Below are positions 27,922 through 36,983 of a stretch of 54,830 nucleotides of DNA, in pieces. The notes under the pieces were generated by a model that searched no databases, had not been told where the DNA came from, and saw nothing but the letters and a program-made list of their open reading frames with translations. Position numbers and translations under genes: made by a program. The stretch's first letter is position 1; every line of letters starts with the position of its first letter. Source of the stretch: Rubrivivax sp. (GTDB taxonomy: Bacteria; Pseudomonadota; Gammaproteobacteria; Burkholderiales; Burkholderiaceae_C); NCBI GenBank assembly GCA_030680415.1, contig JAUXVE010000007.1, forward strand, positions 1-54,830, written 5' to 3'.

Positions 27922-29061
27922 ATGCGGCTGCGCACCCTGGCGCTGGCGGCGCTGGCCGGCCTGCTGGCCGCCTGCACCTCGACCGACGGCCTGTTCTCGG
28001 GCGAGAAGGTCGACTACCGCAGCGCCGCGGCCGGCACCAAGGCCCTGGAAGTGCCACCCGACCTGACGCAGCTGGCGCGTGATTCGCGCTACCAACCGCG
28101 GGGTGGCGTCGTCAGCGCGTCGACGGCGGCCGGTGCCGCCACGGCGACAACAGCTGCCGGTCCCGTGGCCACGCCCACCGTGGCCCTGAACGCCAGCGGT
28201 GACCTGCGCCTCGAGCGCCACGGCCAGCAACGCTGGCTCGTCACGTCGCAGACGCCCGAGCAGCTGTGGCCGCAGCTGCGCGCCTTCTGGGAGAAAAGCG
28301 GCTTCACGCTCGACGTCGAAGACGCGCCCGCCGGTGTCATGGAAACGAACTGGAACGAGAACCGCGCCAAGCTCCCCAACGACGCCGTGCGCAACACCAT
28401 CGGCCGCCTGGTGGGCAACCTCTACGACACCGGCGAACGCGACCGTTTCCGCACCCGCGTCGAGCGCACGGCCAGCGGCAGCGAGATCTACGTCTCGCAC
28501 CGCGGCGCCGAAGAGGTGTTCGTCGGCGTCACGCGCGAAGCGACGACATGGCGCGCACGTGCCAACGACCCCGAGCTCGAAGCCGAGGTCCTGGCCCGGC
28601 TGATGGTGACCTTGGGCGCCAGGGAGGACCAGGCGCGTGCCGCCGCTGCCAGCACGGCCACGCCCACTGCCGTCGTCGGCGGCGCTGCGCCGGCACGCGC
28701 ACGGGCCATCACCACGCCCGGCATCGCTGCGCTGGAGGTGGACGAGACCTTCGACCGTGCCTGGCGCCAGGTCGGTCTGGCGCTGGACCGCGGCGGCTTC
28801 ACGGTGGAAGACCGCGACCGCGCCGCGGGCCTGTACTACGTGCGCTATGTCGACCCCAAGTACGCGGGCCAGGACGAGCCGGGATTCTGGTCGCGCCTGT
28901 TCGGCAACACCAGCAACCCGCAGGCCGCGGTGCGCTACCGAGTGGCGCTCAAGGGCGGCGATGCCAGGACCACGGTGTCGGTGCAGACCTCGGCCGGCGC
29001 GCCCGATGTCGGCGAGAACGGCCAACGCATCGTGGCCCTGTTGCTGAAGGAACTTCGCTGA
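27922..29061 (+). CDS. bamC: outer membrane assembly lipoprotein BamC
   Basis: 379 residues starting MRLRTLALAALAGLLAAC, a lipoprotein signal with the acylated Cys near residue 18. An unstructured N-terminal part (VDYRSAAAGTKALEVPPDLTQL, which matches the BamD-binding segment) is followed by two helix-grip domains: ERHGQQRWLVTSQTPEQLWP with METNWNENRAKLP, and LEVDETFDRAWRQVGLALDRGGF with YYVRYVDPK. A linker rich in Ala and Thr separates the domains. A GTG at 27895 would give a longer start, but the signal peptide favours 27922. A terminator follows. Confidence 0.93.
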   Translation: MRLRTLALAALAGLLAACTSTDGLFSGEKVDYRSAAAGTKALEVPPDLTQLARDSRYQPRGGVVSASTAAGAATATTAAGPVATPTVALNASGDLRLERHGQQRWLVTSQTPEQLWPQLRAFWEKSGFTLDVEDAPAGVMETNWNENRAKLPNDAVRNTIGRLVGNLYDTGERDRFRTRVERTASGSEIYVSHRGAEEVFVGVTREATTWRARANDPELEAEVLARLMVTLGAREDQARAAAASTATPTAVVGGAAPARARAITTPGIAALEVDETFDRAWRQVGLALDRGGFTVEDRDRAAGLYYVRYVDPKYAGQDEPGFWSRLFGNTSNPQAAVRYRVALKGGDARTTVSVQTSAGAPDVGENGQRIVALLLKELR

Positions 29062-29087
29062 GCGAGAACGGCTTCGACCCGGCAACG

Positions 29088-29113
29088 AAAAAGCCGCCTT
29101 CGGGCGGCTTTTT
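29088..29113. terminator. bidirectional intrinsic terminator
   Basis: AAAAAGCCGCC, loop TTCG, then GGCGGCTTTTT: a perfect 6-base GC stem flanked by five A and five T. It can terminate transcription from bamC on the plus strand and from the small lipoprotein gene on the minus strand, which converge here. Confidence 0.9.
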
Positions 29114-29142
29114 CGTGCCTCGCGCCATGCGGCGCGAGCCGG

Positions 29143-29400
29143 TCACTTCTTGACGGCAGCGGCGGCGTCCTTGGCGGCCTCGACAGCCATGTCGGCGGCC
29201 GAAGCAGCGGTCTCGGCGGCGCCGATGGAAGCGGAGGCAGCGCTGGCGGCGGCGTCAACCGCGGTTGCAACCGCAGGAGCCGGTTCCGGGGCCGGGGCGG
29301 CAACCGGGGCGGGCGCGGGGGCCGGCGCCTCTTCCTTCTTGCCGCAAGCGGCCAGGGCCAGGGCAGCAACCAGGGAAGCCAAAACGAGCGACTTGTTCAT
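29143..29400 (-). CDS. small Ala/Pro-rich lipoprotein
   Basis: An 85-residue protein: MNKSLVLASLVAALALAACG is a strong lipoprotein signal, followed by KKEE, a Pro-Ala repeat segment and a long Ala-rich helix-like region ending AAKDAAAAVKK. The composition suggests a cell-envelope lipoprotein with a flexible linker, like other alanine-rich small lipoproteins of this group. The function is unknown. It stands alone, with a shared terminator and its own upstream region at 29401-29546. Confidence 0.7.
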   Translation of the reverse strand: MNKSLVLASLVAALALAACGKKEEAPAPAPAPVAAPAPEPAPAVATAVDAAASAASASIGAAETAASAADMAVEAAKDAAAAVKK

Positions 29401-29480
29401 GTGTAACCTCAGGAGTGGTGGGTCGGTCAGGGAGCTTGTTGTGGGGCACTCTCAGCCAACGCTCAGAGACCCATCTTGCT

Positions 29481-29513
29481 TAGACACAACAAATTCATTG
29501 AACTTTTGTGTCT
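29481..29513. repeat. inverted repeat in the upstream region of the small lipoprotein gene
   Basis: TAGACACAA and TTGTGTCTA form a perfect 9-base inverted repeat about 15 bases apart, in an AT-rich stretch roughly 80-110 bases upstream of the lipoprotein start. It could be a regulator site or an RNA hairpin. Nothing else is recognised in 29401-29546. Confidence 0.5.
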
Positions 29514-29546
29514 AGCCGCTCAGTATAGCCCGACCCAGGGAAATCC

Positions 29547-30053
29547 CTAGAGGCCAAGGGTGCTGGCACCGAAACCCGGCTCCGACCGTTGCAGAACGAC
29601 ATCAACTCGCTCGCGCCAGAGTGTGGCCGTTCGTTGATCCACGGCCGTCCGTCCCCGCCAGCGCACGCCGTCGATGAGCTGCACGCTGATCGGGCCGTCG
29701 TCGAGCAGCAGCATCGGCAGGTCCTGCGACAACTCCTGAGGCGCTTGCCAGGCCTCGATGGCATGCGAGAAGTCGCGCCGCCAGGCGGTGAAACGGGGAA
29801 AGCGCCGCGGCACTTCGTCGTAGTGCCGCGCCAGCAGCACCAGACGACGCTGCGGCAGCCGCAACCAGGCCGTCAGGCGCTGCAACAACGCCGGGGCGTC
29901 GAGCGGCCAGTGCTCGAAGTCGGGGTCGACGCAGGTGATGCGGCGGGCGCCACGCGCCATGGCGGCGTCGATGCCCCAGACCACGGCTGCCTGCCAGGCG
30001 GCAGGGCCGTCGATGACCGGGGTTGCGTCGCTGGGTGGGTCTTGCGCGTTCAT
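29547..30053 (-). CDS. hypothetical protein coupled to the RoxA-like gene
   Basis: A 168-residue soluble protein starting MNAQDPPSDATPVIDGPAAW. No family is recognised with certainty. Conserved-looking segments are VDPDFEHWPLDAPALLQRLTAWL, VLLARHYDEVPRRFPRFTAWRRDF and MLLLDDGPISVQLIDGVRW. The last could be a small beta domain. The start overlaps the stop of the oxygenase gene (ATGA), so the two proteins are probably made together. No signal peptide or membrane segment is seen. Confidence 0.75.
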   Translation of the reverse strand: MNAQDPPSDATPVIDGPAAWQAAVVWGIDAAMARGARRITCVDPDFEHWPLDAPALLQRLTAWLRLPQRRLVLLARHYDEVPRRFPRFTAWRRDFSHAIEAWQAPQELSQDLPMLLLDDGPISVQLIDGVRWRGRTAVDQRTATLWRERVDVVLQRSEPGFGASTLGL

Positions 30054-31174
30054 GCAGGGTCTCCTTGCAGCCAGCCCGCGTCCACCCACTCCGCCAGCAG
30101 CGCGGCGGCGGCCGGGCCCAGGCGTGCGCGGTCGGCCGCCGAGAGCCGGCGTGTGTCGGCCAGGTGCCGCATCAGCCGCGCGTCGCGGCCACTGGCCGCA
30201 AACGCCTCGCCGTTGACGTAGACGTGGCGCGGGTCGTACATCATGCGGCTGCGCGCATCGAGCCGCACGCCGCCGCCGGCGCCGGGCGCTGCCACGGGAC
30301 GTTCGAACCAGACCCGCGGCTTGGGCTCGGTGAGCGATTCGCCCAGGGCCCGCGCCAGCCCCTGCGGGTCGGCCATGCAGCGCGCCACCGCCATCCTGGC
30401 GAAGGCCAGCAAGGCGTCGGGGATGGCGCCCGGCGCTGCCGTGGCACCCTGGCGCGGGTCGCGGTAGAGCGGGCCGTCGTCGCCGTCGTCCTGGGCCAGG
30501 CGTTGCAGCAGATCGCGCCCCAGTTCGCCGGCCGTCGGCGTGCGAAAACCGATCGAGCACGTCATGCAGTCCGTGCCCTCGGCCACACCATCGTGGCCCC
30601 AGCGCGGCGGCAGGTAGAGCATGTCGCCGGGTTCGAGCAGCCAGTCGTGTTGCGGCTCGAAGCGGCGCAGCAGTTTCAGCGGCTCGCCTTCGACCCACGA
30701 CGCGTCGGCCACCCGTCCGACCTTCCAGCGCCGTCGGCCGTGCACCTGCAACAGGAAGACGTCGTAGTTGTCGATGTGCGGGCCGACGCCGCCGCCCGCG
30801 CTGGCCCAGGACAGCATGAGGTCGTCGAGCCGCGCGTCGGGCACGAATCGAAAGCACTCCAGCATCTCGCGCGCAGCGGCCACGTGCAGGTCCAGGCCCT
30901 GCACGAGCAGCGTCCAGCCGGGGCGCGCCAGCGGCGGCAGCGCACGCCGCGGCAGCGGTCCCGGACGCACGCGCCAGCGCCCGGCGTCGCAGACGACCAG
31001 TCGCGACTCGACGTCGTCGCTGGCGGCCAGTTCGAACATCTCGCGGCGCGGCAGCGGCGGCACCACGCCCGGCCAGGCCTGGCGCACGAGCAGCGGCGCT
31101 TTCTGCCAGTAACGGCGCATGAAGACCGCCGGCGACAGGCCGCCGAGCAGGGCAAGCGGGGCGTTCACGTCCAT
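30050..31174 (-). CDS. roxA: JmjC/cupin ribosomal oxygenase (RoxA/YcfD-like)
   Basis: 374 residues. The N-terminal AVFMRRYWQKAPLLVRQA, the Fe(II)/2-oxoglutarate JmjC core GGGVGPHIDNYDVFLLQVHGRRRW (HxD), and LEPGDMLYLPPRWGHDGVAEG with the distal His match YcfD, which hydroxylates an arginine in ribosomal protein L16 in E. coli. A C-terminal winged-helix part includes RSRMMYDPRHVYVNGEAF. The start is taken at MDVNAPLALLGG. It diverges from the FKBP gene. Confidence 0.88.
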   Translation of the reverse strand: MDVNAPLALLGGLSPAVFMRRYWQKAPLLVRQAWPGVVPPLPRREMFELAASDDVESRLVVCDAGRWRVRPGPLPRRALPPLARPGWTLLVQGLDLHVAAAREMLECFRFVPDARLDDLMLSWASAGGGVGPHIDNYDVFLLQVHGRRRWKVGRVADASWVEGEPLKLLRRFEPQHDWLLEPGDMLYLPPRWGHDGVAEGTDCMTCSIGFRTPTAGELGRDLLQRLAQDDGDDGPLYRDPRQGATAAPGAIPDALLAFARMAVARCMADPQGLARALGESLTEPKPRVWFERPVAAPGAGGGVRLDARSRMMYDPRHVYVNGEAFAASGRDARLMRHLADTRRLSAADRARLGPAAAALLAEWVDAGWLQGDPA

Positions 31175-31254
31175 CGCGCGATTCTGACCGAAGCGCTTGC
31201 CTCGGGCCCCTGGCACGCGCGCGCGCGCCGGCGGCCTTGTGCGATCATTCCGCG

Positions 31255-31788
31255 ATGCAGATCACCGCCCCTTGTGTCGTCACCCTGACGTGGAAACTCG
31301 ACGACGCGCAAAACCGCCCGATCGACGAACTGGCGCAGCCGGTGGAGTTCTTCTTTGGCGGCGACGACCTGCTGGCCAAGGTCGAGGAGGCGCTGGCCGG
31401 GCACGCCGCCGGCGACGAGTTGCAACTGCAGCTGGAGCCCGAACACGCCTTCGGCGACTACCGGCCCGAGCTGGTGTGCTTCGAGGACCGCAAGCTGTTT
31501 CCCGAACAGCTCGAAGCCGGCATGACCTTCGAGGGCCTGCCTCCCGGCAGCGTCACGCCCGGCATGCCGGCCGACGCGATCTACGTCGTGACCGACGTCT
31601 TCGCCACGCACGTCGTGCTGGACGGCAACCATCCGCTGGCCGGCATGGCACTGCGGCTGACGATCAAGGTGCAGGACGTGCGCGCGGCCAGCAGCGACGA
31701 GCGCCAGGCGCGCAGCGTCGGTGGCTCGCCGATCACGGTGCTGGGCAGCGGCGCGGCTTCTTCAGGCGGGTCTTCGGCGCTGCACTGA
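31255..31788 (+). CDS. FKBP-type peptidyl-prolyl isomerase (SlyD-like)
   Basis: 177 residues with the SlyD arrangement: an FKBP half (VTLTWKLDDAQNRPIDE, EFFFGGDDLLAKVEEALAGH), an inserted chaperone flap (LEPEHAFGDYRPELV through DVFATHVVLDGNHPLAGMALRL) and a C-terminal strand. The metal-binding His-rich tail of SlyD is absent; the tail is Ser/Gly rich instead. It assists folding around prolines in the cytoplasm. The start is at 31255, in the divergent promoter region with roxA. Confidence 0.88.
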   Translation: MQITAPCVVTLTWKLDDAQNRPIDELAQPVEFFFGGDDLLAKVEEALAGHAAGDELQLQLEPEHAFGDYRPELVCFEDRKLFPEQLEAGMTFEGLPPGSVTPGMPADAIYVVTDVFATHVVLDGNHPLAGMALRLTIKVQDVRAASSDERQARSVGGSPITVLGSGAASSGGSSALH

Positions 31789-31810
31789 GAGGGCAGCCCC
31801 CTCACCCCCG

Positions 31811-31837
31811 CCCTCTCCCCCGGGTCCGGGGAGAGGG
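31811..31837. repeat. palindromic repeat unit (REP-like hairpin)
   Basis: CCCTCTCCCC and GGGGAGAGGG are 10-base arms around a 7-base loop, preceded by CCCCCTCACCCCCG. It lies in the 60-base gap between the convergent FKBP and dut genes and could act as a bidirectional terminator. A closely similar hairpin lies inside alaS at 40340-40363. Confidence 0.75.
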
Positions 31838-31848
31838 AGACGACATGC

Positions 31849-32298
31849 TCAGCCGCGGCCGGTGGAGCCGAAGCCGCCGTCGCCCCGTGCCGATGACGCG
31901 AATTCGTCGACGCGGCGAAACGCGGCCTGCACAACGGGCACGATGACCATCTGCGCGATACGGTCCATGGGCGCGATCGTGAACGCGGCGCGGCCACGGT
32001 TCCAGCAGCTCACCATCAGCGGGCCCTGGTAGTCGCTGTCGATCAGGCCGACCAGGTTGCCCAGCACGATGCCGTGCCGGTGCCCCAGTCCCGAGCGCGG
32101 CAGCAGCATCGCCGCCAGTCCGGGGTCGCCGATGTGGATGGCCAGTCCGGTGGGGACCAGTTCGGCCTGGCCGGGTGCCAACACCAGCGGCTCATCCAGG
32201 CAGGCGCGCAGGTCCAGGCCAGCGCTGCCCGGCGTGGCGTAGGCCGGCAGCAACCCGGCCATGCGCGCGTCGAGCACCTTGACGTCGATGACGGTCAT
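31849..32298 (-). CDS. dut: deoxyuridine 5'-triphosphate nucleotidohydrolase
   Basis: A 149-residue trimeric-type dUTPase. All five motifs are visible: [34 protein letters not shown] and the C-terminal GDGGFGSTG. It hydrolyses dUTP to dUMP and limits uracil in DNA. The start (ATG 32298) overlaps the coaBC stop (ATGA), the usual coaBC-dut linkage in Proteobacteria. Confidence 0.97.
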   Translation of the reverse strand: MTVIDVKVLDARMAGLLPAYATPGSAGLDLRACLDEPLVLAPGQAELVPTGLAIHIGDPGLAAMLLPRSGLGHRHGIVLGNLVGLIDSDYQGPLMVSCWNRGRAAFTIAPMDRIAQMVIVPVVQAAFRRVDEFASSARGDGGFGSTGRG

Positions 32299-33521
32299 GC
32301 CGGCCCGGCCGGCAGGCGCGTTGCAATCTCTGCAACGAGCTGGCGCGCCAAGGTCAGCTTGTCGGCGTGCGGCAGTTCGCGTTCGCCCTGCGCGTCGACG
32401 AGCAGCAACGTGTTGTCGTCGCGCCCGAACGTGGCCGGGCCCAGGTTGGCCACGATCAGCGGCACCCCCTTGCGCGCGAGCTTGTCGCGGGCATGGCGCA
32501 CGAGGTCGTGGCTCTCGGCGGCGAAGCCCACGCACCACGGCCTTGCAGCCGCCGGCAGGCGCGCCACGGTGGCCAGGATGTCCGGGTTCTCGATCAGCTC
32601 CAGCGCCGGCACGCGGCCGCTGCCGTCCTTCTTGATCTTGCCGTCGACCACACGGGCCGGGCGCCAGTCGGCCACCGCCGCGGTGGCGACGAAGACCTCG
32701 TGCCGCGGCGCTTCGGGCAGCACCGCGTCGAGCATCTGCTGCGCGCTCTGCACGTCGATGCGCCGCACGCCGCGCGGCGTCGGCAGGTGCACCGGGCCGG
32801 CCACCAGCGTGACGCGGGCACCGGCCTCGGCGGCAGCGCGCGCGACAGCGAAACCCATCTTGCCGCTGGAGTGGTTGCTGATGCCGCGCACCGGATCGAC
32901 GGCCTCGAAGGTGGGCCCGGCGGTGACGAGCACCGAGCGGCCCGCCAACACCTTGGGCTGGAAAACGGCGATCAGCTCGTCGCGCAGTTCGGCGGCTTCG
33001 AGCATGCGGCCGTCGCCCACGTCACCGCAGGCCTGGTCGCCGCTTGCGGGGCCGAGCACGGTGGCGCCGTCGGCGACGATCTGCGCCACGTTGCGCTGCG
33101 TCGCCGGGTGCGCCCACATCTCGCGGTTCATGGCCGGCGCCACGAGCAGCGGGCAGGTGCGCATGGGGCGCGCCAGGCACAGCAGGCTCAGCAACTCGCC
33201 GGCGCGGCCCTGCGCCAGTTGGGCGATGAAGTCGGCGCTGGCCGGCGCCACCAGTACGGCGTCGGCCGCGCGCGACAGCTCGATGTGCGCCATGCCGTTG
33301 GGCTGCCGGGCGTCCCACTGGCTGGTGAAAACGGGCCGGCCGCTGAGCGCCTGCATCGTGACGGCGGTGATGAACTGCGCCGCTGCCTCCGTCATCACCA
33401 CCTGCACCGTGGCACCGGACTTGACGAGTTCGCGCGCCAGTTCGGCGGCCTTGTAGCAGGCGATGCCGCCCGACAGACCGAGCACGATGTGTTTGCCTTG
33501 CAACTCGACGGGGGGCGACAT
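32295..33521 (-). CDS. coaBC: bifunctional phosphopantothenoylcysteine decarboxylase/synthase
   Basis: A 408-residue CoA biosynthesis enzyme (Dfp). The CoaC half has [14 protein letters not shown], the PAMNREMW motif and the substrate clamp [10 protein letters not shown]. The CoaB half has [26 protein letters not shown], and KIKK in the nucleotide-activation region. It joins cysteine to phosphopantothenate and then decarboxylates it. The start is at 33521 ([15 protein letters not shown]). It is divergent from cydA across a 146-base gap. Confidence 0.97.
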   Translation of the reverse strand: MSPPVELQGKHIVLGLSGGIACYKAAELARELVKSGATVQVVMTEAAAQFITAVTMQALSGRPVFTSQWDARQPNGMAHIELSRAADAVLVAPASADFIAQLAQGRAGELLSLLCLARPMRTCPLLVAPAMNREMWAHPATQRNVAQIVADGATVLGPASGDQACGDVGDGRMLEAAELRDELIAVFQPKVLAGRSVLVTAGPTFEAVDPVRGISNHSSGKMGFAVARAAAEAGARVTLVAGPVHLPTPRGVRRIDVQSAQQMLDAVLPEAPRHEVFVATAAVADWRPARVVDGKIKKDGSGRVPALELIENPDILATVARLPAAARPWCVGFAAESHDLVRHARDKLARKGVPLIVANLGPATFGRDDNTLLLVDAQGERELPHADKLTLARQLVAEIATRLPAGPA

Positions 33522-33594
33522 GGCGCGAGACTCTAGCAGGCCCGCTCGCCGTGTCGGGTCGCCGCAAGATCCAGGGGTAAACCCCGGGTGCGGG

Positions 33595-33600
33595 TATAAC
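33595..33600 (+). promoter_or_regulatory. candidate cydAB -10 element
   Basis: TATAAC lies 67 bases before the cydA start. The -35 position overlaps GGGGT-AA-ACCCC (33574-33585), a short perfect inverted repeat that could be a regulator site. No clear FNR/ArcA-like box is visible. This assignment rests on pattern only. Confidence 0.35.
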
Positions 33601-33667
33601 CGGGCACATCGGTGAAGATCGCCATGCAGGCTGCAAGTTGTCGCCCTGCGCTGTGGAGGCACCATTC

Positions 33668-35035
33668 ATGGACGCACTGATCCTGGCCCGCATGCAGTTC
33701 GCGGCCAACATCACTTTCCACATCCTGTTTCCAACGATCACCATCGCCCTGGCCTGGACGCTGCTGTTCTTCCGCCTACGCTGGCTGAAGACCAACGACG
33801 ACGCCTGGCTGATGGCCTACCGCTTCTGGACCAAGGTCTTCGCACTGACCTTCGCGCTCGGCGTCGTCAGCGGCATCACGATGAGTTTCCAGTTCGGCAC
33901 CAACTGGCCGGGCTACATGGAGCGCGTGGGCAACATCGCCGGGCCGCTGCTGGGCTACGAGGTGCTGACGGCGTTCTTCCTGGAGGCCAGCTTCCTCGGC
34001 ATCATGCTGTTCGGGCACGGCAAGGTCAGTGAAAGGGTGCACCTCCTGGCCACTTTCCTGGTCGCCTTCGGCACCACCTTGAGCGCGTTCTGGATCCTGG
34101 CCCTCAATTCGTGGATGCAGACCCCCACCGGCCACGAGATCCGCGGCGGCGAGTTCTTCGTCAAGAGCTGGGCGGAGGTCATCTTCAACCCCAGCATGCC
34201 CTACCAGCTGACGCACGTGCTGCTGGCGTCTGGCCTCACGGTGGCCTTCCTGCTCGCCGGCGTGAGCGCCTGGCAACTGCTCAGGCGCAAGGCCAATGAA
34301 TCGACGCCGAAGGTGCTGCGGGTGGGGCTGACGCTGGGCGCGATCCTGATACCGCTGCAGATCGTGGTCGGCGACCTGCACGGCCTGAACGCGCTCGAGC
34401 ACCAGCCGCAGAAGGTGGCTGCCATGGAAGCCATCTGGCAGACGCAGCGCGGCGCGCCCTTGCTGCTGTTCGCCTGGCCCGACGAGAGCACGCGCAGCAA
34501 CCGCTTCGAGATCGCGATCCCGAAGGGCGCGGCGCTGATCCTCAAGCACGACGCGAACGGCGAACTGCGGGGCCTGAACGACTTCAAGGGCGCCAGGGGC
34601 TGGGAGCACCCGCCGGTGGCGCCGCTGTTCTTCGCCTTTCGCATCATGGTCGGCACCGGGGTGCTGATGCTGGCCTTCAGCTGGGCCGGGCTGTGGCTGT
34701 ACAAGCGCCGCGCCTGGATCGCCGATCGACTGCCGCGGCCGCTGCTGTGGGGCCTGGCCGGCATGTCGTTCTCGGGCTGGCTGGCCACGGTGGCCGGCTG
34801 GTACGTGACCGAGATCGGGCGCCAGCCCTTCATCGTCTTCGGCCTCGTGCGCGTCGACGAGGTCGCCTCCAACGTGCCGGCGCCGATGATCGCGCTCACG
34901 CTGGCGCTCTACGTCACGGTCTACCTGGCACTGATCGTGGCCTACGTCGCCGTCGTCAAGTACATGGCCGAGAAGCCGGTGGACATGGCACCGGCCCCGC
35001 CGCAGACGCCCGTCGCCGCCGGAGCACAGCCATGA
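33668..35035 (+). CDS. cydA: cytochrome bd-type ubiquinol oxidase subunit I (CIO-like)
   Basis: 455 residues; shorter than E. coli CydA (522) because the Q-loop is short, as in the cyanide-insensitive oxidase subgroup. Haem ligand His in NITFHILFPT, EVLTAFFLEASFLG (the conserved Glu pair region), GDLHGLNALEHQPQKVAAMEA and EIGRQPFIVFG (GRQP motif) are present. It reduces O2 to water at the cytoplasmic membrane with high affinity. Ribosome site GGAGG lies nine bases before the ATG. Confidence 0.95.
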   Translation: MDALILARMQFAANITFHILFPTITIALAWTLLFFRLRWLKTNDDAWLMAYRFWTKVFALTFALGVVSGITMSFQFGTNWPGYMERVGNIAGPLLGYEVLTAFFLEASFLGIMLFGHGKVSERVHLLATFLVAFGTTLSAFWILALNSWMQTPTGHEIRGGEFFVKSWAEVIFNPSMPYQLTHVLLASGLTVAFLLAGVSAWQLLRRKANESTPKVLRVGLTLGAILIPLQIVVGDLHGLNALEHQPQKVAAMEAIWQTQRGAPLLLFAWPDESTRSNRFEIAIPKGAALILKHDANGELRGLNDFKGARGWEHPPVAPLFFAFRIMVGTGVLMLAFSWAGLWLYKRRAWIADRLPRPLLWGLAGMSFSGWLATVAGWYVTEIGRQPFIVFGLVRVDEVASNVPAPMIALTLALYVTVYLALIVAYVAVVKYMAEKPVDMAPAPPQTPVAAGAQP

Positions 35036-36027
35036 ACTGGGCGCACGCACTGCCCATCGTCTTCCTGGGCCTGATGGGCCTGGCGATGCTGGTCTACGTG
35101 GTGCTGGACGGCTTCGACCTCGGCGTCGGAATGCTGCTGCACCGCGCCAGCGACGCCCAGAAGGACACCATGATCTCGTCCATCGGCCCCTTCTGGGACG
35201 CCAACGAGACCTGGCTCGTGCTCGGCGTCGGCATCCTGCTGATCGCCTTCCCCAAGGCCCACGGCATGGTGCTCACCGCGCTGTACCTGCCGGTAGCGCT
35301 GATGCTCGTCGGTTTGATCCTGCGCGGCGTCGCCTTCGACTTCCGCGTCAAGGCACAGGCTGCGCGCAAGCCGCTGTGGAACTTCGCCTTCTTCGCCGGC
35401 AGCGGCATCGCGGCGGCCAGCCAGGGCTGGATGCTCGGCCGCTACATCACCGGCTTTGCACAGGGCTGGGAATACCAGTTCTTCGCCGCCGTGATCATGT
35501 TGCTGCTGCCTGCGGCCTACGTGTTGCTGGCCGCCGGCTGGCTGCTGATGAAGACCGACGGCGAGCTGCAGCAGCAGGCCATGCGCTGGGCCAAGATCGC
35601 CTGGCCGCCGGTGGTGCTGGGCATGGGCCTGATCTCGCTGGCCACGCCGTGGGTCAGCGCGACGGTGCGCGAGCGCTGGTTCAGCATGCCGGAGTTGATC
35701 GTGCTGCTGCCGATCCCGCTGATGACGCTGACCGCGCTGGTCGTCGCGCGCGTGGTGCTCAACAGCCGCGCCGTGCTGGGCCGCCTGTGCTGGCTGCCGT
35801 TCGCGATGGTGGTGACGGTGTTCGTGCTCGGTGCCGTCGGCCTGGCCTACAGCCTGTTTCCCTACGTGGTGATCGACCGCATGACGATCTGGGAGGCGGC
35901 CAGCGCCACCGAGGCACTGGCCGTGATCCTGTTCGGCTGCGCCATCACGGTGCCCATGATCGTCGGCTACACGATCTACACTTACCGCGTGTTCTGGGGC
36001 AAGGCGCGGGCCTTGACTTACGCCTGA
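35032..36027 (+). CDS. cydB: cytochrome bd-type ubiquinol oxidase subunit II
   Basis: 331 residues with multiple hydrophobic helices. VYVVLDGFDLGVGMLL and SSIGPFWDANETWLVLGVGILLIAFPKA are the CydB signature regions, and a later SLFPYVVIDRMTIWEAAS is conserved. It starts on an ATGA overlap with cydA. No cydX-like small ORF follows: the next gene is on the opposite strand 20 bases away. Confidence 0.95.
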   Translation: MNWAHALPIVFLGLMGLAMLVYVVLDGFDLGVGMLLHRASDAQKDTMISSIGPFWDANETWLVLGVGILLIAFPKAHGMVLTALYLPVALMLVGLILRGVAFDFRVKAQAARKPLWNFAFFAGSGIAAASQGWMLGRYITGFAQGWEYQFFAAVIMLLLPAAYVLLAAGWLLMKTDGELQQQAMRWAKIAWPPVVLGMGLISLATPWVSATVRERWFSMPELIVLLPIPLMTLTALVVARVVLNSRAVLGRLCWLPFAMVVTVFVLGAVGLAYSLFPYVVIDRMTIWEAASATEALAVILFGCAITVPMIVGYTIYTYRVFWGKARALTYA

Positions 36028-36047
36028 GGCGGTGCGGCGGCGGTGGT

Positions 36048-36833
36048 CTACGCCGCCGGGGCGCCATGACACTTCTTGTACTTCCTGCCGCTGCCACACG
36101 GACACGGGTCGTTGCGGCCGGGCGTGGGCGCGACGCGCCGCGTCGCCGGCCGCGGGGCGTGGTCGACCCAGTACAGGCGCAGGTCCTGCACTGCCCAACA
36201 GGCTTCGGACAACAGGTCGTCGCGCGTCGGCTCGCCTGTCGGCCAGTACAGCGCCGCGTGGGTCCGCGCTTCGTCGCTGCCCGGGGGCAGCAGCAGCGCT
36301 GCGATCTGGTCGACCAGGATGCCGAAGTCGACGGCCGTCGCCTCGTCCGTGGGTTCGACCCAGATCTCCGGGAAGGCCTCCGTCGCGTCCAGGAAGCCCT
36401 GTGCCCACAGTGCGCCTGATTGCAGGAAGGTGGCTTCTTCGGCTGTCATCACGCCTTCGTCGACGACGCGCTGGCGGTCGGTGTCGGTGTACTCGGCGAG
36501 CAGGGGCAACAGCCGCATCTCGTCGGCGCGTTCGAGCAGGGCCTCGGGGTCGAGCTGCCGGCGCAGCACGTCCAGCCGCGCCTGCAGCGGGCGCAGGGCC
36601 TGGGCGTGGTCCTCGGGATCGGCGAAGGCGCGATCGAAGGCGTCACCGCACATCGCGGGCAGCCAGTCCTCGACGGCAGGCAGTTGCGGTCCGGCGGCCA
36701 GCGCGGTCAGGAAACCATCGATGGACTCGAAGCTGAGCACGTCGTCGAAACCCGCCAGCCGTTCGCAGATCGTGTCGAAGGCCGCCAGTTCGGCTTCGGA
36801 GCTGTCGGGCAGGTGGGTCGTGAAGGCAGACAT
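36048..36833 (-). CDS. UPF0149/YecA family protein with SEC-C zinc motif
   Basis: 261 residues. The N-terminal helical UPF0149 domain has [16 protein letters not shown] and [14 protein letters not shown]. The C-terminus is the SEC-C motif [19 protein letters not shown], a zinc-binding module also found at the end of SecA. YecA-type proteins interact with SecA or ribosomes in E. coli; the function here is inferred. The start is chosen at [16 protein letters not shown]; the frame extends 15 codons further without support. It converges with cydB. Confidence 0.88.
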   Translation of the reverse strand: MSAFTTHLPDSSEAELAAFDTICERLAGFDDVLSFESIDGFLTALAAGPQLPAVEDWLPAMCGDAFDRAFADPEDHAQALRPLQARLDVLRRQLDPEALLERADEMRLLPLLAEYTDTDRQRVVDEGVMTAEEATFLQSGALWAQGFLDATEAFPEIWVEPTDEATAVDFGILVDQIAALLLPPGSDEARTHAALYWPTGEPTRDDLLSEACWAVQDLRLYWVDHAPRPATRRVAPTPGRNDPCPCGSGRKYKKCHGAPAA

Positions 36834-36983
36834 CGGGCGACGGGAGGTTCGAGCCGGGGACCGTGAAGTTTGCACCACGGCGGTGAGCCAGGATGCGTCG
36901 CGCGCGGACGCGGCGATGGATGAGAAGCCAATTCCAATCTTCGTCGCCGCGTGTCACCACCGACCGCCGCTATGCTCGTGCGC

